Source of the DNA: Neobacillus niacini NBRC 15566 | Lineage (GTDB): Bacteria > Bacillota > Bacilli > Bacillales > Cytobacillaceae | Direction of reading: 5' to 3' | NCBI RefSeq assembly: GCF_001591505.1 | Contig: NZ_BCVA01000023.1 | Location: 1-64,000, forward strand | DNA length: 64,000 bases | Part shown: positions 18,158 to 25,883 of the stretch, piece after piece | How positions within the stretch are numbered: the first letter of the stretch is position 1 | Layout of the letters: every line of letters starts with the position of its first letter | Position numbers and translations under genes: made by a program | Notes under the pieces: model-generated | The model's input: only the letters and a program-made list of their open reading frames with translations | Database searches by the model: none | What the model was told of the DNA's origin: nothing

Positions 18158-19120
18158 ATGAAAAAAGTTGAACGGATCAATATTATCATGCGGTATATCA
18201 ATAACCGATCCCACTTTACCATTTCTGAGATCATGCAGGAATTTAATATCTCTCGTTCGACCGCTATTCGAGATATTCGAGAAATTGAAGCAATGGGGAT
18301 GCCTCTCGTTGCTGAAGTTGGAAGGGATGGGGGTTATTTTGTCATGAGCAACTCTGTCCTGCCGACTGTCCGCTTTACCGATAATGAGATCAAGGCTCTT
18401 TTTATTGCGTTTATGGCTACACGTAATCAACAACTTCCTTATCTAAAGAGTCGTCAGTCTTTAGCAGAAAAATTACTGGGTCTCATTTCGAAAAACCAAC
18501 AAGATGACCTTGTTCTTTTAAATCAACTCTTGATTTTTGAAGGGACCAATCCCCATAATCCCGATTTGCTTGAGCTGTCAGACCTGCCACATCCCATGTT
18601 AGAAAAACTTATCCAACTCCTTCTTTTAGATCGCCATTTATTGATTACCATTGAAGAAGAGAAGAGAACAATGTCTTATCCTATTTATCTCTTGAACCTT
18701 TATCATCAAAAAGGTCTTTGGCTGATTGAAGGCTTTTACTTAGAGGAAGAAAAAGTGCGGATTATCCCTGTAAACAATCTCACCAATGTCATTCTGAATT
18801 CTGATAAAAAGAGATTAAGTAAGAAAAAAATTTTAGAAAAACTAAGTAAGCAGAAAGAAGCAATCAACTTTGTCCTTGAACTGGGGCCAAAGGCGATTGC
18901 ACAGTTCAGAAAATACCATCCCTTAAAGGTATCCATTTCCTATACGGACCCTTATCAAACCACAGCCATTTTAAAAACTTTCATCAATGTTACTATTTCA
19001 GAAGAATTGACTGAAATGACAAATTGGCTTCTTTTCTTAGGTGAAGATATCAAGGTCAGAGAAGTGCCAGAAGAAGTCTTAGAAGGTTTACAAGATAGAT
19101 TATTCTTATACTGCCCATAA
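18158..19120 (+). CDS. YafY-type HTH-WYL transcriptional regulator
   Basis: An N-terminal winged HTH of the DeoR/HTH_11 kind (about 1-60, with FTISEIMQEFNISRSTAIRDI) is followed by a WYL-like domain; the signature appears as LWLIEGFYLEEEKVRIIPV near residue 187. WYL domains sense small or nucleic-acid ligands. It lies divergent to the two minus-strand genes with about 100 bases between, so it probably controls them and itself. TAGGAGA precedes the ATG. The 320-residue length is normal. Confidence 0.88.
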   Translation: MKKVERINIIMRYINNRSHFTISEIMQEFNISRSTAIRDIREIEAMGMPLVAEVGRDGGYFVMSNSVLPTVRFTDNEIKALFIAFMATRNQQLPYLKSRQSLAEKLLGLISKNQQDDLVLLNQLLIFEGTNPHNPDLLELSDLPHPMLEKLIQLLLLDRHLLITIEEEKRTMSYPIYLLNLYHQKGLWLIEGFYLEEEKVRIIPVNNLTNVILNSDKKRLSKKKILEKLSKQKEAINFVLELGPKAIAQFRKYHPLKVSISYTDPYQTTAILKTFINVTISEELTEMTNWLLFLGEDIKVREVPEEVLEGLQDRLFLYCP

Positions 19121-19159
19121 GCACGGCCAGTTAAAACTCATTTTGATACACAAAGGTTT

Positions 19160-19210
19160 AACCTCATTTAGATGTGTTACGGTGAACCTTATCATAAATA
19201 GAAGCAGTTT
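19160..19210 (+). other. SCC-type attachment site D (hybrid arms)
   Basis: GGTGAACCTTATCATAAA then TAG (19181-19201) reads Gly-Glu-Pro-Tyr-His-Lys-stop. The left arm AACCTCATTTA is of the type seen at B and C, but the right arm GAAGCAGTTTT is of the type seen at site E. The two outer arms therefore no longer pair, as expected of a recombinant junction. Confidence 0.75.
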
Positions 19211-19211
19211 T

Positions 19212-19770
19212 AAAAAAAAGTTCAAATTCGGACAAGAATGAGCATAAAAAGCAAGGACTTGTCTGAAGTCGTGTGAACTTCGGACAAGGATGAGCATAAA
19301 AGGCAAGGTCATGTCTGAAGTTATGTGAACTTCGGACAAGGAAGGGCATAAAAAGCAGGGTAGAGTCCGAAGTCGTGTGGACTTCGGACAAGGATGAGTA
19401 TAAAAGGCAAGGTCATGTCTGAAGTCGTGTGAACTTCGGACAAGGTAGAGCTAAAAATGCCAGGTCATGTCTAAATTGGTGTGGACTTCGGACAGGGATG
19501 AGTATAAAAGGCAAGGTCTTGTCTGAAGTCGTGTGAACTTCGGACAAGGAAGGGTATAAAAAGCAGGGTAGAGTCCGAAGTCGTGTGGACTTCGGACATG
19601 AATGAGCATAAAAAGCTAGGTCATGTCTGAAGTCGTGTGAACTTCAGACAAGGTAGAGCTAAAAAAGCCAGGTCAAGTCCGAAGTCGTGTGAACTTCAGA
19701 CAAAGGTGGGCATAAAAAGCCAAGTCATGTCTGAAGTCGTGTGAACTTCGGACAGGGAAGAAACAGTTTC
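19212..19770. repeat. Array of about eleven 52-bp repeats with internal palindromes
   Basis: A unit of about 52 bp recurs through 19220-19760. Each unit has a palindrome (GTCYGAAGT, then CGTGTGA, then ACTTCGGAC) and a 27-base linker of the form AAGGATGAGCATAAAAGGCA followed by AGGTCAT. I count eleven palindromes, the first degenerate. Linkers are variants of a few types that alternate rather than unique sequences, so this is not a CRISPR. Both strands show open frames through it, which I regard as accidental. It fills most of the segment between sites D and E. Confidence 0.85.
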
Positions 19771-19900
19771 GGGAAAAATACCAATCTGTTATATAAAATA
19801 AGAGTCACTTGTTTTTCCAAAGGAGGTAAGGTTTTTCTTTAATACCCTGCCGATATACCTTTCTTCTTGAATAACTTCTGCCTTCCGGTCAAATTGCACC

Positions 19901-20095
19901 TCACCCCTCATAGCCCTTTTCTAGGTTGAAATAATAGAACTTTTCTCCTTGTGTTAACTCTATCCGCGTGTTTAAAGATCGCATTTCCAATAATTCATCT
20001 AATTCTCGTCGGCTTCTAAGTATCATTGGCCACTTACTTTCTAAGCCTATTTTATATAATAATCGGACAGACGCGTGTGAATTTTCCGTTAAATT
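19901..20095 (-). pseudogene. Probable remnant of an unidentified gene
   Basis: A 64-codon open frame without a good start reads protein-like sequence (HASVRLLYKIGLESKWPMI, later ELTQGEKFYYFNLEKGYEG) and stops at TGA 19901-19903. Its upstream end lies about 20 bases from attachment site E, suggesting truncation by a cassette event. I do not recognise the family. The rest of 19770-20500 holds no gene I can support. Confidence 0.3.
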
Positions 20096-20116
20096 TTAAT
20101 AGGCAATTATTATAGT

Positions 20117-20167
20117 AAACTGCTGCTTACACAGGTGCGGTACACCTACCATAAATAGAAGCAGTTT
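20117..20167 (+). other. Degenerate SCC-type attachment site E
   Basis: CGGTACACCTACCATAAATAGAAGCAGTTTT resembles site D over most of its length (ACCATAAATAGAAGCAGTTT matches D except at one or two bases). The outer arms AAACTGCT (20117-20124) and AGCAGTTT (20160-20167) pair perfectly. The peptide-coding frame of the rlmH end is lost. Confidence 0.55.
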
Positions 20168-20208
20168 TTATCTACATTGGATTTTCTCTTATTAAAATAA
20201 AGCTACTT

Positions 20209-20253
20209 TCACCCCCGATTTTTGTCGATTACTTCGACATTATTGGGGGGTGA
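20209..20253. repeat. Hairpin with GGGGGTGACAGGCAC motif
   Basis: TCACCCCC (20209-20216) pairs with GGGGGTGA (20246-20253), with an inner GTCGA/TCGAC stem. The flank GTGACAGGCACTGTC resembles short intergenic repeats seen in Bacillus genomes. It is not clearly a terminator, as no T run follows. Confidence 0.4.
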
Positions 20254-20509
20254 CAGGCACTGTCTTTCATAAATCATATCTTCAGCAAAGTCGAAGGGTT
20301 CTCATGTTTCACTCACCAAAATATATATACTAATAGATATTTTAAATCATGGTTTTGGATAATTATGTGTCTATTCACCGTATCTGTAGTACCACCAAAA
20401 TATTTGCAGGAAAGTCCACTTCTATGTTGTAAGTAGAGGCCTATGGTTGTTACATTTTAAATAAGAATATACTTTTTAAGCCGAAACTATTGTGGAAAGA
20501 GGGAAAAGG

Positions 20510-21520
20510 ATGATTATTGGATTAGTAGTATTAGCAGGTTTGCTCTTAATAGGTCTTATATACGAACAAGTTTCGCGGCGCAGTGATGGGAAAAGACTCC
20601 CTACCGGTGAAATGATCGATGTTGGCGGCTATCGTCTCCATCTAACAGATTCTGGTCAAGGTGGGCCCACGGTCATCATTATTCATGGTGCGGGTGATAG
20701 CTCTTATTCATGGATACATATTCGTAAAGAATTATCTAAGTTTACTAGAGTTATTACTTATGACCGTGCAGGTATGGGCTCAAGTGATCCCGGCCCCGTG
20801 CCAACTCCGGAACAAACCATCAAAGAACTTAAGACCCTACTAGACAAGACTGGTGTTCCTGGACCATATGTACTTGTGGGTCATTCCCTAGGAGGGCTGA
20901 TTGCCCGACTCTATGCTTTAAAATATCCTAATCAGGTGGCTGGCTTAGTATTCTTAGATTCGTCACATGAATTTTTAAAGGATGATGCCAAGTTTAAGCA
21001 GGGTTTTGCCATCATCGGTTTGATGCTGAAGATACTAAGACTGATGTCTCCATTTGGTATTCCTCGATTCTTTGGTAATATTCTAGGCATTATACCGATG
21101 TTTATTAATGAACTTTCCTATTACAAACAGCAGCTTAGTGCGGAGGAATACAAGCTATGGAAAGAGATAGTTTACAGTGTTTTTGCCAAAAGGACAGCGG
21201 AGGCGGAATTCAAAGGTGCATGGGCACACTTAAATAAAGCTACGAATCAATTAAATAACGGTATGGAAGAACCACAGTTTGGTGACCTTCCAATCGCTGT
21301 TGTAAGCAACCCAGGATTTGGTGCTCAATGGACCGAGATGCAAAAAGAACTGGCCTCCCGTTCCACTAACCATATCCATAAGATTAGTGATCGAAAAGGA
21401 CACAGTCTGCAAATGCCACGGCCCGAATATGTTATGGAAGCAGTCCATCACGTAGTTAAACAAGCACAGGAACGTGGCGGTCAAACTCTAGCTGGATCAT
21501 ATCAGGAACATAAATCTTAA
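20510..21520 (+). CDS. Membrane-anchored alpha/beta hydrolase
   Basis: An N-terminal hydrophobic segment (about 2-18) is followed by an alpha/beta hydrolase domain. The oxyanion motif HGAG, the nucleophile elbow GHSLGG and a C-terminal DRKGHSLQM His are visible; an Asp follows the strand VVSNPG region or VFLDSS. The substrate is unknown. I place the start at ATG 20510, with AAAGAGGG 6-7 bases upstream; GTG 20492 in frame lacks a site. It is the only gene between sites E and F. Confidence 0.85.
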   Translation: MIIGLVVLAGLLLIGLIYEQVSRRSDGKRLPTGEMIDVGGYRLHLTDSGQGGPTVIIIHGAGDSSYSWIHIRKELSKFTRVITYDRAGMGSSDPGPVPTPEQTIKELKTLLDKTGVPGPYVLVGHSLGGLIARLYALKYPNQVAGLVFLDSSHEFLKDDAKFKQGFAIIGLMLKILRLMSPFGIPRFFGNILGIIPMFINELSYYKQQLSAEEYKLWKEIVYSVFAKRTAEAEFKGAWAHLNKATNQLNNGMEEPQFGDLPIAVVSNPGFGAQWTEMQKELASRSTNHIHKISDRKGHSLQMPRPEYVMEAVHHVVKQAQERGGQTLAGSYQEHKS

Positions 21521-21536
21521 ATATAGTTTGTAAATG

Positions 21537-21563
21537 GGTGAACCGTATCATATGTAAGTGAGG
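21537..21563 (+). other. SCC-type attachment site F
   Basis: GGTGAACCGTATCATATG then TAAGTGAGG encodes Gly-Glu-Pro-Tyr-His-Met-stop, one codon changed from rlmH. It follows the hydrolase gene by 16 bases and is the last copy I find, so it is the likely right boundary of the island. The left palindrome arm is not conserved here. Confidence 0.7.
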
Positions 21564-21679
21564 TTTACTTACTGTATAAACCAATTGTATTCAATACGAA
21601 TAAATATTTTGTTTTTATGTAAATGAAAAAGAAATAGAAATAGACTACCTGTCTTTTTGGGACAGGTAGTCTATTTTAG

Positions 21680-24600
21680 TTACTTATTTCTAACTTTAAC
21701 CGTAACTTCGGATACATTATTTGCTTTATCAGTTGCAGTTACAATTAAATCAGTGTTGTTACTTACTAGTTCGTTAAGCTGTAGGCTAAATACTCCAGTC
21801 TGACCAACAGTTATACTTCCTAACCATTTACCTTTTGTACCGTTGCTATTTTTTAAGTAAACATTAATGGTTGCACCAGGCTCAGCGAATCCTCCTGAAA
21901 CAGTAGTTGTTTTTGTATTGCCTTGAATGGTTTCAGCAATCACATTTGTTAGGACCGTTTTCGTTTTATCGATGGTAAAGGTAACCGTTGTTTCATTTCC
22001 AGCTACATCTCTTACGATAAGTGTATATGTTCCTTCCGCAGAAACTGTTGTCCCTGAAATAAAAGTGTTACCATTTAAAGTCGCTGTTCCTTCGTTAAAG
22101 GTAGGAGTAACATCACTATTGTAATTTTGATTATTTACTACTCCACTGACTACTGGTGCTGTTTTATCGATTGTAAAGGTAACTGTTGTACTATTTCCAA
22201 CAGCATCAATTACGACTAGCGTATAGCTGCCTTCCGCAGATACCGTGGAGGCAGAAGTAAATGATACTCCATTTAATGTAGCAGTACCATCATTGAAAGT
22301 AGGTACAACATTGGTATTATAGATAAAGCCACTGATTACATTGCTTACTGTTGGTGGTGTTTTATCAATATTTGAAATACTTACTGTTTTTTCAGTGACA
22401 TTACCTGCTTCATCCGTTGCGATAAATACGAATGTATCATTTTGTTCGAACGTATGGGAAGTGGCATTTAATGTACCTTCATTCGTTGTAACTGTTACGA
22501 CAACATCCTCGTTGGTTGGGTCTGCATTGTAAGGATCAACGGTAATGACTGGAGCAGTTTTATCAATATTGGTAATGGTGATCGTTTCTACAGTTTCATT
22601 GCCTGCTTCATCGGTGGCAATAAAGTCAAAAGATCCGTTCTCTGTAAAGGTGTGACGAGTTGTGTTCAGCGTTCCTTCATTTGTTTTAGCTGTTACAACC
22701 ACATCCTTGTTCGTCGGTGAAGTATTGTAACTAAATACGGTAATAACTGGAGCAATCTTATCAATGTTGGTAATTTTTACTAGTTTCCTAGTTTCATTAC
22801 CTGCACGGTCCGTTGCAATAAACTCAAATTCTCTATTTTCCGTAAAAGTATAACTTTCCTCATTAAGTGTGCCTGGTTCGTCCATACTTACAGCTACAGT
22901 AATATCCTGATTCGTTGGATTAGTAGTATAATTCTCAACGATAATCTCTGGTGCTACTTTGTCAATATTGGAAATTGTAACTGGAAGCTCTGTTACATTC
23001 CCCGCACGATCTGTTGCAATAAAGGTAAATGTGCCATTTTCAGTAAAGGTATGGCTAGTTTTATTGAGTGTACCTTCTTCATTCATAGTTACTTCAACGG
23101 TAATGTCTTGGTTTGTCCATTCTTTATTAAAAGGCTTAACTGTAATCTCAGGTTTAACTTTATCAATATTAGTAATTTGAACAGTATGACGAGTTACATT
23201 TCCAGCAAGGTCTTCTGCAACAAATTCAAAGCTTCCGTTTTCGGTAAATGTGTGGCTCGTCTTATTAAGTGTGCCTTCCTCATTCATACTGGCAGTAACA
23301 GTAATATCCTGGTTCGTCCAGGCGGGTGAATACTCACTTATTGAAATGACAGGTGCTACCTTATCAATATTATCCACTTTTACTTTAGCAGTGCCTGTGT
23401 TTCCAGCCCGATCCACAAAAAGAAACTCAAACTCTCCATTTTCCGTAAAAGTGATACTAGGAGAACCTTCGTTGTTAAGGATGGTGATCTCTTCACTTGG
23501 ATCAATTGTAACAACTACATCTTGGTTTGTCGGCCCTGTAGTTGAATAATTCACTTCAGCTGTCGGAGCCACTTTATCAATGTTCGCTACATTTATTTCT
23601 ACCTCGCCTGTGTTGCCTGCTTTATCTTTGAACTTTAAGGTAAAGAGAGTATCTTCTGTAATAGTAAGATTAAATGATAAATCATCTACTTCTTTAAAAT
23701 TAACTGTTTTCGGTAAAGCATCAAGATTTGTAAATTCTACCGGTTCAGTCATTCCTAACGTTACAGTTACATCCTTATTTGTCCAATTAGTAGTAGAATA
23801 AGTAAGTTCACCAACTGGCGCTGTTTTATCAATATTTTCAACTGATACAAACACAGATCCAGGGTTTCCAGCTCTATCAACAAATTTCAACTCAAAGCTG
23901 CCATTCTCAGTAAAGGTTAGAGTTTTTGCTTCCTTGTCGAAAGGAATCGTTGCTGGTAATTCATCAAGATTTGTATAAGTGACCTCTTCTTTAGCTAAAA
24001 TGGTTGCAACCACATCCTTATTAATAGGAGAAGTGGTAGAGTACTCGACTGAAGCTTCAGGTGCTACCTTATCAATTTTATCTATCGTTACTGTTCTCTC
24101 AGATGTATTTCCAGCTAAATCGGTTGCCGTAAACGTAAAGCTTCCATTTTCTTCAAAGGTATGACTCGCAGCATTAAGAGTACCCTCTTCATTGATACTC
24201 GCAAATACGGTTATACTCTGATTGGTCCAATCAGTATTGTAATCATTAAAGGTAATATTTGGTGGAGTTAAATCAACAGTCGTACTAACTGGGGTTGCAC
24301 CAGTGTGAAAGGCACCTGCATTTTTGCCATTTGAGTAAACCGTAAAGGCTTCTACTGAGATCTGCTCATCCTTTTTTTCGGAAAGGTTTTCCGCTTTTAA
24401 TTGGTGGACATATTCGAATGTCCAAAGCTTATCCGTAACTTTCGTAGTCTTAGCACTTACAACTTCTCCATTTACTTTCAACTCTAATTTTGGTCCATCA
24501 ATTACTACGGTACCGCTTAATAGAATTGTACTAGCATTATCAACGCGTGCAGGAATGGGGTTTAACGTGGTAACACCGGTAACTTTGTTTAATTCCGTCC

Positions 24601-24727
24601 TTCCTGTAGAGACTTCTGTCGATTTTGCAGGGCTAGGTGCCGCTTGAATCGACGGAGCAACGGGAGTGAAGACTAAAGCACTGGCAAGGACAACAATGCC
24701 TGTTTTACTAATCTGTTTTTTCTTCAT
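21680..24727 (-). CDS. Large secreted Ig-like repeat protein
   Basis: A Sec signal peptide (about 1-28, ending SIQA) is followed by a region to about 115, then eleven Ig-like repeats of about 66-84 residues that share AGN and end in IDK, and a distinct C-terminal Ig-like domain. Repeats 5-9 share TNQDITV and TENGSF motifs closely. No LPXTG, SLH or LysM anchor is seen, so it may be released or held by partners. ATG 24727 has AGAGGAG 9 bases upstream; the in-frame TTG 24733 is too close. An adhesive or matrix role is only inferred. A terminator-like inverted repeat (GACTACCTGTC with GACAGGTAGTC) lies near 21641-21674, just after the stop. Confidence 0.88.
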   Translation of the reverse strand: MKKKQISKTGIVVLASALVFTPVAPSIQAAPSPAKSTEVSTGRTELNKVTGVTTLNPIPARVDNASTILLSGTVVIDGPKLELKVNGEVVSAKTTKVTDKLWTFEYVHQLKAENLSEKKDEQISVEAFTVYSNGKNAGAFHTGATPVSTTVDLTPPNITFNDYNTDWTNQSITVFASINEEGTLNAASHTFEENGSFTFTATDLAGNTSERTVTIDKIDKVAPEASVEYSTTSPINKDVVATILAKEEVTYTNLDELPATIPFDKEAKTLTFTENGSFELKFVDRAGNPGSVFVSVENIDKTAPVGELTYSTTNWTNKDVTVTLGMTEPVEFTNLDALPKTVNFKEVDDLSFNLTITEDTLFTLKFKDKAGNTGEVEINVANIDKVAPTAEVNYSTTGPTNQDVVVTIDPSEEITILNNEGSPSITFTENGEFEFLFVDRAGNTGTAKVKVDNIDKVAPVISISEYSPAWTNQDITVTASMNEEGTLNKTSHTFTENGSFEFVAEDLAGNVTRHTVQITNIDKVKPEITVKPFNKEWTNQDITVEVTMNEEGTLNKTSHTFTENGTFTFIATDRAGNVTELPVTISNIDKVAPEIIVENYTTNPTNQDITVAVSMDEPGTLNEESYTFTENREFEFIATDRAGNETRKLVKITNIDKIAPVITVFSYNTSPTNKDVVVTAKTNEGTLNTTRHTFTENGSFDFIATDEAGNETVETITITNIDKTAPVITVDPYNADPTNEDVVVTVTTNEGTLNATSHTFEQNDTFVFIATDEAGNVTEKTVSISNIDKTPPTVSNVISGFIYNTNVVPTFNDGTATLNGVSFTSASTVSAEGSYTLVVIDAVGNSTTVTFTIDKTAPVVSGVVNNQNYNSDVTPTFNEGTATLNGNTFISGTTVSAEGTYTLIVRDVAGNETTVTFTIDKTKTVLTNVIAETIQGNTKTTTVSGGFAEPGATINVYLKNSNGTKGKWLGSITVGQTGVFSLQLNELVSNNTDLIVTATDKANNVSEVTVKVRNK

Positions 24728-25373
24728 TAACAACTTCTCCTCTTAAGTAAAATGTATTATTAAATAAGAGGGCCGGTTACACTATTAGCTCCATATAACC
24801 CAAGTGTCCAAATAAAGGTCATACTTCAAAGCTTCCCTGGGCTAAAGTAGGAAAGGAGAGGCATGGAAGATAATGCCGACTTTCTACCTTACAAGTAACG
24901 ATGGGTATAATGTACTATTTAAATTCTTTATATCGAACATCGTTCTATGATGTTATTATAATTTAAACGATAGTCTATAGGTATAAATACCCTTCGACAA
25001 CTAATAGTAAAATACGACAAAATCACCAATAAAAAGGGATTTAATTCATGGCTTTGTTATTATTCATTGTTGATTTTGGAGTAGGGTTGAGAATTCATAA
25101 GCGGAGAATTTCCGGCTATTGTATATTAGGAAGCTTAGGAAGCAGATATAAGCGGAGATATTCAGGTTAACTGCTTTAAAAAAGACACTATCCAAGGATT
25201 TGGATACAATAAGCGGAAAAACTCCGGCTATCTTTAAGGAAATATGGGTATTTCCCAATTTAAGCGGAAATTAGCCGCTTATTTTCCAAACACATTGAAA
25301 GTCAACATTCAGTTTTAAAAGAGCCATTTCATTTAGCGAAGATTATGCAGGTTTAGTTTTTCATTAATTATCC
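24728..25373. other. Intergenic stretch with AAGCGGA-type repeats
   Basis: No gene is supported here. Near 25098, 25150, 25210 and 25261 the motif AAGCGGA recurs with partly complementary partners (CCGGCTAT, CCGCTTA), spaced by about 50-60 bases; the last one is a hairpin AAGCGGAAATTAGCCGCTT. The part nearer the Ig-like gene probably holds its promoter, but I cannot fix it. Confidence 0.5.
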
Positions 25374-25721
25374 TTATTCACCTTGAAAAAAATTCCATTT
25401 TAAATGGTATTTTATTATTAAGGAGTAACTTTTTGGCGTATTAAAAGGCAATTCTCCTTTTAATGACATAACTTCCCGGCTCCATAAGTACCAGAACTGT
25501 TCGGTATTATCCATGGGTTCGCTTTGGATAAAATAACCGCCTTCCCGTTCGTCGTCATCATCCTCATATTCTCGCTCTTCATAGTATTCATCGTCATCGT
25601 CGCTATGATTTTCTGTTTCATAGTGTTCATAATCATTGTCATCATCTGCCCAAACAATATTAAAAGAAGCAATTGAACCTATGAAAAGAATGAAGACTAA
25701 AATGGCCATCCATTTTTTCAT
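25374..25721 (-). CDS. Small acidic secreted protein
   Basis: This 115-residue protein has a clear signal peptide (about 1-25, ending VWADD) followed by a very acidic stretch rich in Asp, Glu and Tyr (about 26-62), and a C-terminal part with FWYLWSREVMSLKGELPF. I do not recognise the family. ATG 25721 has AAAGGAGG 7 bases upstream; the in-frame TTG further up overlaps that ribosome site. The acidic stretch could bind cations, but this is a guess. Confidence 0.7.
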   Translation of the reverse strand: MKKWMAILVFILFIGSIASFNIVWADDDNDYEHYETENHSDDDDEYYEEREYEDDDDEREGGYFIQSEPMDNTEQFWYLWSREVMSLKGELPFNTPKSYSLIIKYHLKWNFFQGE

Positions 25722-25849
25722 TCCATTTCCTCCTTTCAATTCTTGGATTCAGTATAATCAGGAAGTCTGGAATGAAACTGAAAAATGCAATAAAGTATGT
25801 AGTTAATTCCAAAACTTTAAAAAAAGTTCGATGTCCTTTTTTACAGCTA

Positions 25850-25880
25850 AAAAACCTGCAGACTAGTCTACAGGCTTTTT
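25850..25880 (-). terminator. Terminator of the rocB-like gene
   Basis: The hairpin with arms AAAGCCTGTAGAC and GTCTGCAGGTTTT (one mismatch) is followed by T residues on the minus strand. Confidence 0.75.
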
Positions 25881-25883
25881 GGT

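Noticed and set aside
19106..19391. Minus-strand frames reading SEVHTTSD-type repeats
   Set aside because: They are translations of the 52-bp DNA repeat; the repetition is in the DNA and no start signals are present.
19212..19770. CRISPR array
   Set aside because: The repeats are regularly spaced and palindromic, but the intervening 27-base parts are variants of a few sequences, not unique spacers, and no cas genes are near.
9946..21680. Ccr-type serine recombinase or other integrase gene
   Set aside because: I looked for one to explain the att sites and found none; no protein in the interval has a serine or tyrosine recombinase motif.
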